From positions 1 to 64,000 of the forward strand of contig NZ_FOKM01000007.1 in assembly GCF_900111905.1 (NCBI RefSeq): a DNA stretch of 64,000 bases. The letters run 5' to 3'. Under the pieces are notes generated by a model. That model had not been told where the DNA came from. It saw only the letters and a list, made by a program, of their open reading frames with translations, and made no database searches. This document shows positions 29,906-39,866 of the stretch, in pieces (the first letter of the stretch is position 1; each line of letters starts with the position of its first letter). The stretch is from Rhizobium sp. NFR07 (GTDB lineage: Bacteria > Pseudomonadota > Alphaproteobacteria > Rhizobiales > Rhizobiaceae). A program made the translations under genes and the position numbers.

Positions 29906-32451
29906 CCGCGGCTCTCCAGCAGTTTCGTCAAGGCCGCGATCAGGGTCGCTGCCTCATAGGGCTTGCGGACGATTGGTGCTGCGAGATGCGGCGGAATGAT
30001 CGAGCGGTCGCTGTAGCCGGTGGCGAAAAGGAAAGGCACGCCGCGGTTTGCAAGTTCCTCGGCGATCGGAAGCGACGTCCCTGCCCCGAGATTGACGTCC
30101 AGGATTGCCGCATTCGGCGTGAAAATCTTGAGCCGCCGCATCGCCTCGGCGACGGAGGGCGCGGTCGTCACCTTGGTGATGCCGTGGTCGGCGAGCATCG
30201 CCTCGACATCCGCGGCAATCAGCATCTGGTCTTCCACAAAAAGCAATTCCAGCTCGGCAAGCGGCGGCAGGCTTGCGGGCTGCTCGTCGACCGGTTCGAC
30301 GTCGGAGGTCTGCAACGTCTCGGTTTCCTCCTCCGTATGCAGGTGCTTTGCCGGCACGACGAAGCGGGCCCGGACACCCTCCGCCGGATAGTCGACATTT
30401 GCCTCGCCTTCCAGTTCATACGGGATGCTTCGGCTGATCAGGACGCTGCCGAAACCGGTCCGGCTCGGTGCCTTTGCCGGTGGACCGCCGCGTTCCGTCC
30501 ATGAAAGCTCGCAGGAACCGTCGGCAGTGCGCGTCCAGAGGACATCGAGCCTGCCGCCTGCGACAGAAAGCGGGCCGTATTTGGCGGCATTGGTCGACAT
30601 TTCATGCAGCACCAGCGCCATGACGGAAAAGGCGCGGCTGTCCAGCCACACCCGTGGTCCGTCCAGTGTCACCGACCGGGTACCCTCCATGTAGGGTCGA
30701 AGTTCCGCCTCCAGCAGTTCCTGCAGAAAGCCGCCGTCGCCGCCTCGCACGACCTGGTCGTGGGCAAAGGCGAGCGCCTGGATGCGCCCCTTGAGCGAAC
30801 CGACATAGTCCGTAATGCTCCGGCCGCTCTCGACCGGGTGGCCGACCAGCGCCTTGATGATGGCGAGGATGTTCTTGACCCGGTGGTTCAGTTCCTCGTT
30901 CAGCATCCGCTGGCGCACATCCGCCTTGCCGCGTTCGTCGGCCAGCAATTCGTTGTGGTGCAGCACGATTTCCACCAGCACGGCGCGGATCGCTTCGGCC
31001 GTTTCCCGGTCGCCATCGGTCCAGGGTTGCGCCTGGAGCCTGACGGTTTCCTTCCAGATCGCAAAGCTCTTGCGCGGTGTCAGCCGGTCGCCCATCGGGC
31101 CGGTCGAATAGGATTTGTCCGGATTGCCGGCCCAGTCCAGCGTCTGCACCACTTCCTTGCGGAAGAAGAAAAGATAGTCGCGCGGGCGTTGCGACAGGGG
31201 GATGGCGAGGACGCCACAGGCGTCGTCCGGCGAAACGGCGACCTGCGGCAAAGACTGCGAAAGCTGGAAGGTCGACCAGATGCGGCCGCCATAGACCTGT
31301 CCGACCGCCTCCGACAATTCGGCGACGATAGTTGCAGGCGGTGCCGCACCTTCTCCGGTCCAGACCCCGTCGAGCCAGAGGCCGACGCCGTCGCAGGGGA
31401 CCATCGCTGCAAAATCATGCAGCGAGCTGCGCAAGAGCGCGCTGATATCCCGGTGATGCGAGGCTTCCTGCAGGAAGCGGTCGAGCGAGCGGCGTGCCTG
31501 CTTGGCTGTCTCGTGCAGTTCCTTCTGCTTGAGAGCAGACAGATGCAGCGAGAAGAATTCCCCGAATGTCTCGGCGGCCACGCGCTGGGGCATGGAGAGC
31601 ACCTTGGGCGAATAATGGTGGCAGGAAATCAAGCCCCATAATTCGCCGTCGAGCACGATGGAGATCGACATGGAGGCGCCGACGCCCATGTTGCGGAGAT
31701 ATTCGCAATGGATCGGCGAAACGCTGCGCAGATGCGCGAAGGAGAGGTCTAGCGGCTGCTGGTCCTCGTCCAGTTCCGGGACCATCGGAATGCGCTGGTA
31801 GTCCACGTCGCAGATGACCCGGATGGTGTTCTTGATGTAGAGGGCGCGCGCCTGTTTCGGGATGTCGCCGGCCGGGAAATACTGGCCGCGAAAGCTTTCC
31901 AGATCGCGGCGCTTGTATTCGCTGATCACCTTGCCGGAGCCGTCCTGCTCGAAACGGTAGACCATGACGCGGTCATAACCGAGCATCGCATACATCAGCC
32001 GCGTTGCGCTCTCGACCAGCCGGTCGAGACTGGTGACGTTGCGGATGCGGCTGACCAGCATGCGGGCCACTTCCAGCGGCTGGTCGTTGTCGATCGAGGC
32101 TGGTTCGAATTCCATGATGACCTTGGAATCGAATCGGTGCAGGGCGACGTCGACCGTGCGGTCAGACGCGAGTTTCAGGCCATGCCGCAATGCCGGGCGA
32201 GCCGGGTCGTCCGATGTCGCCAGCGCATTGCGGAGCGAGTGGGCGATCTGGCCGCCGAGCACCTCTTCCAGCCGCTTGCCGATAACGTCGGTCTCGACGC
32301 CGAGTATGTCGGACAGATTTTCCGAGTGCTGCAGGATGACGGAGCCGGAGCCGTCGCAGACCAGAAGGCAGCCATGGGGTTGGATCGCGCCTGGAATGTG
32401 GATGGGTTCGCGGTCACAGTTGTTGAGGTCGACCGCTTCTGTCTGGGGCAT
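29902..32451 (-). CDS. Bacteriophytochrome hybrid histidine kinase with receiver domain
   Basis: The 849-residue protein senses red/far-red light with a bilin. Order: PAS-like domain (residues about 10-115) with the chromophore Cys in NNCDREP near residue 11, GAF (about 130-305) with FPAGDIPKQAR (variant of the PASDIP motif), PHY (about 320-500), HWE-type kinase with LNHRVKN, and a C-terminal receiver with Asp in ILDVNLG. This layout resembles Agrobacterium Agp2 (AtBphP2). The ATG at 32451 has AAGGACGG upstream, which makes the 24-residue longer start unlikely. No haem oxygenase is nearby. The gene is convergent with pdxY. Confidence 0.93.
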   Translation of the reverse strand: MPQTEAVDLNNCDREPIHIPGAIQPHGCLLVCDGSGSVILQHSENLSDILGVETDVIGKRLEEVLGGQIAHSLRNALATSDDPARPALRHGLKLASDRTVDVALHRFDSKVIMEFEPASIDNDQPLEVARMLVSRIRNVTSLDRLVESATRLMYAMLGYDRVMVYRFEQDGSGKVISEYKRRDLESFRGQYFPAGDIPKQARALYIKNTIRVICDVDYQRIPMVPELDEDQQPLDLSFAHLRSVSPIHCEYLRNMGVGASMSISIVLDGELWGLISCHHYSPKVLSMPQRVAAETFGEFFSLHLSALKQKELHETAKQARRSLDRFLQEASHHRDISALLRSSLHDFAAMVPCDGVGLWLDGVWTGEGAAPPATIVAELSEAVGQVYGGRIWSTFQLSQSLPQVAVSPDDACGVLAIPLSQRPRDYLFFFRKEVVQTLDWAGNPDKSYSTGPMGDRLTPRKSFAIWKETVRLQAQPWTDGDRETAEAIRAVLVEIVLHHNELLADERGKADVRQRMLNEELNHRVKNILAIIKALVGHPVESGRSITDYVGSLKGRIQALAFAHDQVVRGGDGGFLQELLEAELRPYMEGTRSVTLDGPRVWLDSRAFSVMALVLHEMSTNAAKYGPLSVAGGRLDVLWTRTADGSCELSWTERGGPPAKAPSRTGFGSVLISRSIPYELEGEANVDYPAEGVRARFVVPAKHLHTEEETETLQTSDVEPVDEQPASLPPLAELELLFVEDQMLIAADVEAMLADHGITKVTTAPSVAEAMRRLKIFTPNAAILDVNLGAGTSLPIAEELANRGVPFLFATGYSDRSIIPPHLAAPIVRKPYEAATLIAALTKLLESRG

Positions 32452-32703
32452 CAATCCGTCCTTGAAGATCCCCGCCCAACTGGCGCGGACCCTCCCGTTT
32501 CCCGCTCGACCGTCCGCCGGCACCGGGAAGTTTAAACTCAGCTCATGTAAATGGAGCGGCCTTGCCGTTTGGCAATTTCATATTTCTATCGCATCTAGCA
32601 GTTACCGCAAGCGAGTAAGCCACGCTTTAATGAATCGATGCGACGCTTGTTTCCGGCCCGTCGGAAGGCCATATAACGTCAAGGTTTTGAGCAAGGACTT
32701 GAA

Positions 32704-33921
32704 GTGAGCCGTAGCAGCAACCGCAACAGTACCAATGAACCGCGTTGGCTCGGGCCCGTGACGCCCAGCCGCATAGCGCTTGTGCCCCCGATTTCGGCCG
32801 CACGCTGGCTACTCGTCCTTGTCGTTGCCGCAGGCATCTATTTCTTTCACGGCTTCCTCGTGCCGGTCCTCGCCGCGCTGGTGATCGGGTTTGCAAGCTG
32901 GCCCCTCTATCGTGAATTGCTGCGCCGTACCGGCGGCAACACCACGATCGGCGCGACGCTCGCCATCATCTTCATCCTGACGTTCCTGATCGTCCCGATC
33001 GGTGTTGCGATCAGCTACACCGCCGAGGAGGTCCGCCAGTGGATCGGCTGGGCAGTCGAGGTCAACAAGTTCGGCGCCCCGCCGCCGGCCTGGATTGGCG
33101 GCCTGCCCTGGGCAGGTGAATGGCTCGGCACGCAGTGGACGACGCATGTCGGTTCGCCGGGAGCCATCGGTGAGCTGATCCAGCTGGTCAGCGGTGCCAA
33201 TATCGGCAACATCTACCGCGCCGTGGTCGCCGCCGGCAATGGAGCCTTCCACCTGCTCCTGACCCTGCTCTTCATGCTGATCGCCCTGTTCTTTGTCTAT
33301 CGCGACGGCGCCTCGTTCAGCAGGCAGATCGATTCGCTCGGCGAACGCATCCTGCCGGGCCGCTGGGAGCGTATCTCCCGCGTCGTCCCTGCCACGATCA
33401 GCTCCACCGTAACCGGCATGACCCTCATCGCCATCGGCGAAGGCATCGTGCTCGGCGTCGCCTACTGGATCGCCGGCGTTCCCTCCCCCGTCACGCTCGG
33501 CGTGATCACCGGCATTATGGCTTTGATCCCGGGCGGTGCCCCGCTCTCGTTCACGCTCGTATCCGTCTATCTCGTCGCCAACGGTGCCTATGTCGCCGGC
33601 ATCGGCCTGTTCGTCTGGGGCACGGTTGAACTCTTCATCGTCGACAAGACCTTGCGTCCACGCCTCGTGGGCGGTCCGATCAAGCTGCCTTTCCTGCCGA
33701 CATTCTTCGGCCTGGTCGGCGGCGTGAAGACGATGGGTTTCCTCGGACTGTTCATCGGCCCGGTGCTGATGGCGCTGCTCGTCTCCATCTGGCGCGAATG
33801 GATTCGCGAGGCGAAGGTCGCCGAGCAGTCGGAGCCGCCGCCATCCGAGCAGCTTATCCTGCCGGGCTCGCCAGAGATGACGGACGACCTGCCGGCATCG
33901 CGCAAGGTTTCAGCCCCCTGA
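32704..33921 (+). CDS. AI-2E family transporter (PerM/YdiK type)
   Basis: The 405-residue membrane protein has about eight helices, with paired helices at the start (about 36-80), an N-terminal loop, and a C-terminal block containing GIMALIPGGAPLSF and the GLVGGVKTMGFLGLFIGPV segment typical of the family. Substrates vary (autoinducer-2 export, Na+/H+ exchange). GTG 32704 follows AAGGA with good spacing. It diverges from the phytochrome gene. Confidence 0.9.
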   Translation: MSRSSNRNSTNEPRWLGPVTPSRIALVPPISAARWLLVLVVAAGIYFFHGFLVPVLAALVIGFASWPLYRELLRRTGGNTTIGATLAIIFILTFLIVPIGVAISYTAEEVRQWIGWAVEVNKFGAPPPAWIGGLPWAGEWLGTQWTTHVGSPGAIGELIQLVSGANIGNIYRAVVAAGNGAFHLLLTLLFMLIALFFVYRDGASFSRQIDSLGERILPGRWERISRVVPATISSTVTGMTLIAIGEGIVLGVAYWIAGVPSPVTLGVITGIMALIPGGAPLSFTLVSVYLVANGAYVAGIGLFVWGTVELFIVDKTLRPRLVGGPIKLPFLPTFFGLVGGVKTMGFLGLFIGPVLMALLVSIWREWIREAKVAEQSEPPPSEQLILPGSPEMTDDLPASRKVSAP

Positions 33922-34019
33922 CAGGACCTGCCTCAAGTGTTCATCAAGGCGGGGTGCCGATGGCCTTCATCGGGCCACGATCTTTGCTATAGGCTGCCGT
34001 AAACAGAACGGAGAGCCAG

Positions 34020-34484
34020 ATGAACGCCGCCCTCGTCGTCATGACCATACTCGGCTGCAATGACAGCGGTACCGATTGCCACTATATCGCGACCGCAAGC
34101 GAGCGCTGGCCGACCGTTGCCATGTGCGATGCGGTTTCGGAAGACCATCTGCCCACCTATGCCAACCAGCCCTACCCCGTGCTGATTTCCGTCTGCCAGA
34201 ACCCGCAGGCGGCAGGCATTAAGGAGGCCACGGCTCAGGCAACAACTGTGCCCGAAATCCGACCGCAGGAAACGACGACGGAATCAGCGAGTGCGGAGCA
34301 GGCAACCCCCGCCCCCATCACCGAGCAGGTAAGCCCCGAGGAAGCCGAGACGTTGGCAGGTCGCGCCATCCAGCGCGTCCGCAACGTGCTGCCGACGACG
34401 GAAGGCGTGAAAACCTTGATGGTGAAGCCCGTGCGCCTCGTGGAAGACGGTTATTCCTGGGTGGCCCGCAGGTTCGAGCGATAG
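34020..34484 (+). CDS. Conserved hypothetical protein
   Basis: The 154-residue protein starts at ATG with GGAG seven bases upstream. The first 60 residues contain Cys pairs (GCNDSGTDCHYI, AMCDAV, SVCQNP), then a Thr/Glu/Pro-rich linker (about 75-115), then a basic helix with RVRNVLPTTEG and a WVARRFER end. I do not recognise the function. It follows the transporter gene by about 100 bases and is convergent with DUF2336. Confidence 0.6.
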   Translation: MNAALVVMTILGCNDSGTDCHYIATASERWPTVAMCDAVSEDHLPTYANQPYPVLISVCQNPQAAGIKEATAQATTVPEIRPQETTTESASAEQATPAPITEQVSPEEAETLAGRAIQRVRNVLPTTEGVKTLMVKPVRLVEDGYSWVARRFER

Positions 34485-34502
34485 AAGCCCGTCAGCCGTC
34501 AG

Positions 34503-35627
34503 TCAGGCGACCAGCGAAATATCGCTGGCATAGGAGCGGGCATGGCGGCGCAACTCGCTGCGATGCAACTGCTCGATCATCTCGATCAGCTCGCCGATCG
34601 GCGTTCCGCTTTCCCGGCTGCCGAAGGCTTCGATCAGCGCGAGGTAGCAGGTCTCAGGTCCGCCATGGGCCGCCATCCGTCGCCACTGGAAGACCGCCTC
34701 GACGAAAACCGCGACGATATCCCGGCCGATGCCGGCGGCTTCGAAAAGCGCCCGCACAGCATGGATCCTGCCGGTCGCCAGTATCGCCCTAACGCGTCGC
34801 TCGTCGAGATTGACGAGGGAAACGATGGCGCAGGCGAAGAAATCCACCTTGCCGCCGCACAGCGCATGGATGAGGAGCGCCGGCGTCAGCCGGTTGGTGA
34901 CGCGCAGATGCTCGACCAACGGCTCGATCTCGTCATGGGAAACCGATCCTGCAATTGCAATCGCGGCTTCGTCGCCGGCCTCACGCGTCAGGACCTCTAT
35001 CCGGCCACGGCTGATCGTCGCCTGGATGAGGCCGGAACCGGCCAGCGCAGCGCTGATCTGTGCCACCAGGATATGCCGCGCGTCGCCGGGCAGTGACCCG
35101 TTCTGCAGCAGCAGGTGGCGAATGCCCGCGACATGGCCGAACCGTTCCGCCATGCGGCGAAGCGACAGCCGGCTGATCGAGGCCGTTTCATTTTCAAGAA
35201 GCAGTCCGATCTCCGCCTCCTCGCCGATCTCGGCGATGGCGGCGGCGGCACTGCGGCCGAGGCCCGGCCGTGCGGCGATCAGTCCGCGGGTGAAGGCATG
35301 GCCGCGACCGGCCAGATCGACGAGATCGGCATCACGCAGAACCGGCGACATGGCAATCACCGTGCAGGCGATTTCCGGCTGGTCTTCCGCCAGTGCCAGC
35401 ACGATTGCGCGCGGCGCTTCGGGCGACAAGGCAAGCGCCTCGGCCAGCGCAAGCCTGACCTTCGGCGACGGGTCATCGAGCAGATAGGTCATCGCCATGC
35501 CGGCGGCGCGGTGCTCCTCCGAACCCATGTCGGATTGGAGATAGGCGCGTGCGAGCGCGCCCGCAGCCCGCGACCGGTCACTGGTTCGTGCCGTCTCTGC
35601 CCAACGTAGGAATGCCTGTACGATCAC
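34503..35627 (-). CDS. DUF2336 protein
   Basis: The 374-residue alpha-helical repeat protein (HEAT-like, LDDPSPKVRLALAEALALS) matches DUF2336, common in alphaproteobacteria and without known function. The GTG start at 35627 gives MIVQAF, as in relatives I recall, and AGAGGCG precedes it; a longer frame would add 21 unlikely residues. It stands alone, converging on the small gene at 34020. Confidence 0.85.
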   Translation of the reverse strand: MIVQAFLRWAETARTSDRSRAAGALARAYLQSDMGSEEHRAAGMAMTYLLDDPSPKVRLALAEALALSPEAPRAIVLALAEDQPEIACTVIAMSPVLRDADLVDLAGRGHAFTRGLIAARPGLGRSAAAAIAEIGEEAEIGLLLENETASISRLSLRRMAERFGHVAGIRHLLLQNGSLPGDARHILVAQISAALAGSGLIQATISRGRIEVLTREAGDEAAIAIAGSVSHDEIEPLVEHLRVTNRLTPALLIHALCGGKVDFFACAIVSLVNLDERRVRAILATGRIHAVRALFEAAGIGRDIVAVFVEAVFQWRRMAAHGGPETCYLALIEAFGSRESGTPIGELIEMIEQLHRSELRRHARSYASDISLVA

Positions 35628-35739
35628 AATGCGCCTCTGAACCCTTGGCCGGTCTAATCTCGACCGGTTGAGGGGAACATTAGGCAGCAAAGGTTAAAAT
35701 TGGTTCACCATGTTCTTTAACCTTGTGATCCGGCTCGTT

Positions 35740-36354
35740 TTACTGCCGCTTGACGCCCGGGCGATCCAGTTCGAAGACGTTTTCACCACCATCGGTATAG
35801 TCGCGATAGCCCATTCGACCCATGGGGCGAGCGAGTTCCATGGCGATTCGCCCGTCGCGGATGATCTCCTCGCTAATGTGGATTCCGACCACCTGGCCGA
35901 AGACCATGTAGGATTCGGCGCCCTCGCCATCGAGACCCTTCGGCTGGATAATCTCGGTCAGCCGGCATTCGAGCGCCGTATAGGCCTCCGCCACATAGGG
36001 GGCGTCGACGATTTCGCCCATTTTCGCCGTCAGTTCGGCAAGGTCGAACTCGTTGACGCCGTAGTCGACCGGCGCCGAGGAGGCGTTCATCCGGTCGGCC
36101 AGATGACGGCTTGCGAGGCTCGCAGTGAAGACGCCGGTCTCCTCCGCGTTCCGCAGGCTGTGCTTGCGTCCGGAGGACGAGAACATCACCAGTTTCGGCT
36201 TGTCCGACACGATGTTGAAGAAGGAATAGGGAGACAGATTGAGCGAACCGTCCCTGCCCTTCGTGCCGATCCAGCCGATCGGGCGCGGCGCCACGATCGC
36301 CTTGAAGGGATCATGCGCCATGCCGTGATCATTCGTGTCCGTCCGGTAGAACAT
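35740..36354 (-). CDS. Flavin reductase family protein
   Basis: The 204-residue protein has the FMN-binding split barrel of the flavin reductase-like family: VAPRPIGWIGTKG near residues 21-33, LSPYSFFNIVSDKP, and a C-terminal VFGQVVGIHI. It probably transfers electrons from NAD(P)H to flavin, but partner enzymes are not nearby. It lies 12 bases after the nitroreductase gene on the same strand, so the two may be cotranscribed and share FMN chemistry. Confidence 0.88.
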   Translation of the reverse strand: MFYRTDTNDHGMAHDPFKAIVAPRPIGWIGTKGRDGSLNLSPYSFFNIVSDKPKLVMFSSSGRKHSLRNAEETGVFTASLASRHLADRMNASSAPVDYGVNEFDLAELTAKMGEIVDAPYVAEAYTALECRLTEIIQPKGLDGEGAESYMVFGQVVGIHISEEIIRDGRIAMELARPMGRMGYRDYTDGGENVFELDRPGVKRQ

Positions 36355-36366
36355 GCGGATGAGCCC

Positions 36367-36939
36367 TTACGCGTAGGTCAGGATGTCGGAAAGCTGCGGA
36401 CGCGGCCGGTCGGGCGTCGGAAAATCGCTGGATCCGATATGGACGAACCCGGCGACCTTCTCGCCTTCCTTCACGCCGAGGGCGGCGAGCGCCTTAGTAT
36501 CGTAGGCAACCCATTCGGTGCGCCAGTTGGCGACATAACCGCGCGCTTCGCAGGCCATCAGCATGTTGAGGCACACCGCGCCGGACGACAGAACCTGTTC
36601 CCATTCCGGGATCTTCGCATGCGGAGCGGCGGTGCTGATGACGCCGACGACGATCGGCGCGCGGGTGAAGCGGGCGAGTTCCGCCGCCTTCGCCGCATCC
36701 GTCATGTCGGGGTTCTGCTCGAGCGCCAGCTCCAAAAATTTTTCACCCAGCGTTCTGCACACGTCGCCGCGATAGACGACCAGGCGCCAGGGGGCGATCT
36801 TGCCATGGTCAGGTACGCGCACGGCTGATGTGAGAATCTCTTCGAGTTCCGCCTCTTCCGGACCAGGACCCTTGATCTGCGCGACGGGGGTAGAGTGGCG
36901 TTCACGCAGGTAATCGATCAGCTTTACGTCCTTATTCAT
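36367..36939 (-). CDS. Nitroreductase family protein
   Basis: About 190 residues with the FMN-binding pattern of the nitroreductase fold: [34 protein letters not shown] and the C-terminal [14 protein letters not shown]. The substrate is unknown. The start at 36939 ([10 protein letters not shown]) fits the family. An earlier in-frame ATG at 36954 is possible. It diverges from the secreted protein gene at 37047 and may be cotranscribed with the flavin reductase gene. Confidence 0.85.
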   Translation of the reverse strand: MNKDVKLIDYLRERHSTPVAQIKGPGPEEAELEEILTSAVRVPDHGKIAPWRLVVYRGDVCRTLGEKFLELALEQNPDMTDAAKAAELARFTRAPIVVGVISTAAPHAKIPEWEQVLSSGAVCLNMLMACEARGYVANWRTEWVAYDTKALAALGVKEGEKVAGFVHIGSSDFPTPDRPRPQLSDILTYA

Positions 36940-37046
36940 GTCGGAAGCTTTCATTCGGTGGGGTGTGGTAGGATGAGGCCTTGAAATTGCCTTTGCCATG
37001 CGTTTCAAGTGACCAGTCGTAAAACAAGAGTCAACCGGTTCATAGA

Positions 37047-38039
37047 ATGTCAGGCATCTCTCTCGCCCGCCGCATGCTCTCCGCAAAGGCAATCCTGCTT
37101 CTCCTGGCCGCTACCGGTCATGCGCAGGACGGCGACGCGTTCAAGAGTTTCCGACAGCTCGACAGCACCACGAAAATGCCGAAGCTCAACGCCTTTTCGC
37201 CGACGGCGATCCTTCCCAAGGCGGCCGTGGCAAAGGATGTCCGCTTTGCCGCCAAGCTGACCAGCGACGGCGATCCGATGCAGGACGGGCTTGCCTGGCG
37301 GGTGTTCAGCCCGATCGCGGGCGAAGACGGCAAGCTGCCGCTCGTGGCAAGCTCCGACGGCGGCTCTGCGGATTTCCAGCTGGCGCCCGGTGACTATTTC
37401 GTCAACGTCGCCTTCGGTCGTGCGGGCATCACCAAGAAGGTGACCGTTCCGGAAAGTGGCGACGTCAAGGAACAGACGCTTGTTCTCGATGCCGGCGGCT
37501 TCCTGCTCAATGCCGTGGCCGGAACCGACCAGCGTATTCCCGCAGGCCAGCTGAGCTTCTCGATCTATTCGTCCGACATGCGTGAAAACGGCGACCGGGC
37601 GCTGGTGATGGCCGATGTGAAGCCGAACACGATCGTCCGCCTCAACGCCGGCACCTATCACGTCGTGTCCGAATACGGCGATATCAACGCCGTCGTGCGC
37701 GCCGACATCCAGGTCGAGGCCGGCAAGCTCACCCAGGCGGTGCTGCAGCACAAGGCCGCCCAGATCACCCTCAAGCTCGTCTCCCAGCCCGGCGGCGAAG
37801 CGATTGCCGATACTGCATGGTCGGTTCTGACCGAAGCCGGCGACGTGGTCAACGAAAGCGTCAGCGCTTTCTCCACCATGGTCCTGTCCGAAGGCAATTA
37901 CCTCGCGGTCGCCCGCAACAAGGACAAGATCTACCAGCGCGAATTCAGCGTGAAGGCCGGCCGCAATTCGGATGTCGAGGTGCTGATGCGCAACCCGCGC
38001 AATTCCGGCGAAACCGCAGCGGTGGCACCGCAGGATTGA
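37047..38039 (+). CDS. Secreted repeat-rich protein of unknown function
   Basis: The 330-residue protein has a signal peptide ([13 protein letters not shown]) and a beta-rich mature part with three similar stretches such as [28 protein letters not shown] and [12 protein letters not shown], each looking like an Ig-like or carboxypeptidase regulatory sandwich. It is probably periplasmic or envelope-bound. I do not know its role. It faces the nitroreductase gene. Confidence 0.65.
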   Translation: MSGISLARRMLSAKAILLLLAATGHAQDGDAFKSFRQLDSTTKMPKLNAFSPTAILPKAAVAKDVRFAAKLTSDGDPMQDGLAWRVFSPIAGEDGKLPLVASSDGGSADFQLAPGDYFVNVAFGRAGITKKVTVPESGDVKEQTLVLDAGGFLLNAVAGTDQRIPAGQLSFSIYSSDMRENGDRALVMADVKPNTIVRLNAGTYHVVSEYGDINAVVRADIQVEAGKLTQAVLQHKAAQITLKLVSQPGGEAIADTAWSVLTEAGDVVNESVSAFSTMVLSEGNYLAVARNKDKIYQREFSVKAGRNSDVEVLMRNPRNSGETAAVAPQD

Positions 38040-38085
38040 AACTTCCGACCTTCATGCCCGTCCTCAGGCTTGTAAGCGGTGTGAA

Positions 38086-38397
38086 ATGCTCATTTTCGGT
38101 ATCGCGATCGCAATCGCTGAAATATTCAATCCTCTAAGAATACTCGCGACAGCGGTTTGTGTGTGGCTTGTTTATCGCTGGACTGATCCACTTCGGCGAG
38201 CAGCTGCCATTGTGGCAGTGTTGGCGGCTCTTGCGCTGATCTTAAGCGGATTATTCAAGCTGGTTCGTTCTATCCCTTCTGGAGCCGTTGAATTTTGCGT
38301 TGTTACTCTTTCGGGATTTTTCGCTAATTGCGTCATTTTCCTACTGATATTTGGAGTCATGCGCACTTGGTCGTTCGCACGGAGACATCCCTCGTAG
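38086..38397 (+). CDS. Small membrane protein of unknown function
   Basis: The 103-residue product has three hydrophobic stretches (about 2-27, 38-60, 66-90) and no other clue. Codon use is more A/T-rich than neighbours, with ATA and TTA codons, which suggests foreign origin. No good ribosome site is visible before the ATG. It sits between the secreted protein gene and a cupin gene. Confidence 0.45.
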   Translation: MLIFGIAIAIAEIFNPLRILATAVCVWLVYRWTDPLRRAAAIVAVLAALALILSGLFKLVRSIPSGAVEFCVVTLSGFFANCVIFLLIFGVMRTWSFARRHPS

Positions 38398-38477
38398 GGT
38401 GTCGTCTGCCGCTGGGCGTGAGTAGTAAGAGAGACGCAAGATTGAAGTAAGTTATGACCTTGGAGGGAGGGACGCCT

Positions 38478-38867
38478 GTGACCCGGAGAGACTTCGACCC
38501 CGAAACCGTGACGCCCGACGGACGCCCCGCCGCCAAAGGCATGGTCTTCGATCCCGAGAAGCAAGGCGCCTGGCGCGGGTCGCTCTTCGGCGAGGTCATC
38601 AACGGGCCGGTCACGGTGCTCGCCTATGGCAATGACACGCCGGGGCAAGGTCCGAAACTGCATGTCCATCCCTATGACGAGACATTCGTCGTCATCGCGG
38701 GCAGAGCGCGGTTCTTCGTTGGTGACGACGTGATCGAGGCTGGCGTCGGCGAAGCGGTCTTAGGTCCTGCCGGCGTACCGCACCGGTTCGAGAACCTCGG
38801 ACCCGGACGGCTGCAGACGATCGATATCCATCACTCGACGCGCTGGATACAGACGGACTTGGACTGA
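38478..38867 (+). CDS. Cupin-domain protein
   Basis: The 129-residue protein is a single cupin with HVHPYDETFVVIAGRARF (residues about 58-75) and GVPHRFENLGPG, giving metal-binding His and Glu residues. The GTG start at 38478 has a strong ribosome site GGAGGGAGGG at 38462-38471, so the in-frame ATG at 38454 is probably not used. The substrate is unknown. It converges on the acyltransferase gene. Confidence 0.8.
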   Translation: MTRRDFDPETVTPDGRPAAKGMVFDPEKQGAWRGSLFGEVINGPVTVLAYGNDTPGQGPKLHVHPYDETFVVIAGRARFFVGDDVIEAGVGEAVLGPAGVPHRFENLGPGRLQTIDIHHSTRWIQTDLD

Positions 38868-38870
38868 AGA

Positions 38871-39857
38871 TCAGGCTGCCTCTCTGCGCAGAGCCTCTTT
38901 CGCGGCCTGCCGCCGCTCCTGGAACTCGGCGAGCTTCGAGCGCTTGACCGGACGCATCGAAAAGACCGCTTCATGCAGCACGGTCAGCAGGTCCTTGCGG
39001 TCCTTGATGGCCGACAGTTCTTCCCAGCGCATCATTGCGCCGGCCCGCGCCCGGATGGTCGAGCCCGACAGCCGCTTGAACTCGCGGATCAGCAGCGACA
39101 GGCGCAGCGTCAGCGACAGGCGGCTGGCGATGTGGAAGAGCGGTCCGTTCTGGCCCTCGAAATAGACCGGCACGACATCGGCCTTGGCCGATTGCACGAG
39201 CTTGGCCGGAAAGATCTTCCACGGCAGGTCCTGTGCCGCGCCAAAACCCTTCTTCGCCGTGGCGACACCGCCGGCCGGAAAGATGATGATCGTCACGCCT
39301 TCCTGCAGAAGACGCAGCGCCTCGTGGCGGGTCTTCATGTTGATCGCCAGCGCCTCCTTAGTTTCCTCGAAGGAGACGGGCAGCGAGTAAGGCGCCATTT
39401 CCGGCACCTTGAGCAATTCGTCGTTGATCAGAACGCGGAATGGCCGGCCCAGCTGCTCGGCCATGGCCAGAACCGCGATGCCATCGCCGATGCCGAAGGG
39501 ATGGTTGGCGACGATGACCAGAGGACGCCCCTCCTCCATCGGCGGAAGCCAGGCGCCCTGCACATCGAGCTCGACATCGATCAGGTCGAGCATCTTGCCG
39601 AACACGCGATCGGTTTTGCCGACGATATCGCTGCGCCAGATATCGTAGAGGCGGGCGTAGCGGTCACGGCCCGAAAGGCCTTCGATGGAACGGATGAACC
39701 AGCGTTTCAGCTTGGGATCCCGCTCATTGGCGTAGGAAAGTTCCTTGAAGCGCAAATCAGTCTCCGCGGAATATCCGCCATTGATGAGGGGGATAGAATA
39801 TTTCGGATCGGTGACAGAATTCTGACAGCGCCCGTGAATGACGGGCGCTGTCGGCAT
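38871..39857 (-). CDS. Lysophospholipid acyltransferase family protein
   Basis: About 328 residues with a PlsC-type acyltransferase core: NHPFGIGDG (the NHx5D motif), a glycerophosphate-binding FPAGGVATAKKGFG and a later basic region. This is related to the GNAT/PlsC and hemolysin-like acyltransferases used for ornithine lipids or phosphatidic acid in rhizobia. The ATG start lies inside a 12-bp hairpin, so a later non-ATG start is possible. It follows thrS on the same strand. Confidence 0.8.
   Translation of the reverse strand: MPTAPVIHGRCQNSVTDPKYSIPLINGGYSAETDLRFKELSYANERDPKLKRWFIRSIEGLSGRDRYARLYDIWRSDIVGKTDRVFGKMLDLIDVELDVQGAWLPPMEEGRPLVIVANHPFGIGDGIAVLAMAEQLGRPFRVLINDELLKVPEMAPYSLPVSFEETKEALAINMKTRHEALRLLQEGVTIIIFPAGGVATAKKGFGAAQDLPWKIFPAKLVQSAKADVVPVYFEGQNGPLFHIASRLSLTLRLSLLIREFKRLSGSTIRARAGAMMRWEELSAIKDRKDLLTVLHEAVFSMRPVKRSKLAEFQERRQAAKEALRREAA
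39824..39852. other. 12-bp hairpin between thrS and acyltransferase gene
   Basis: GACAGCGCCCGT at 39824-39835 pairs with ACGGGCGCTGTC at 39841-39852 around a five-base loop. On the plus strand GGCATTTTT follows, so it has the form of an intrinsic terminator pointing rightward into the thrS antisense, not along thrS. On the minus strand the stem overlaps the acyltransferase start. Confidence 0.65.
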
Positions 39858-39866
39858 TTTTAAGGC

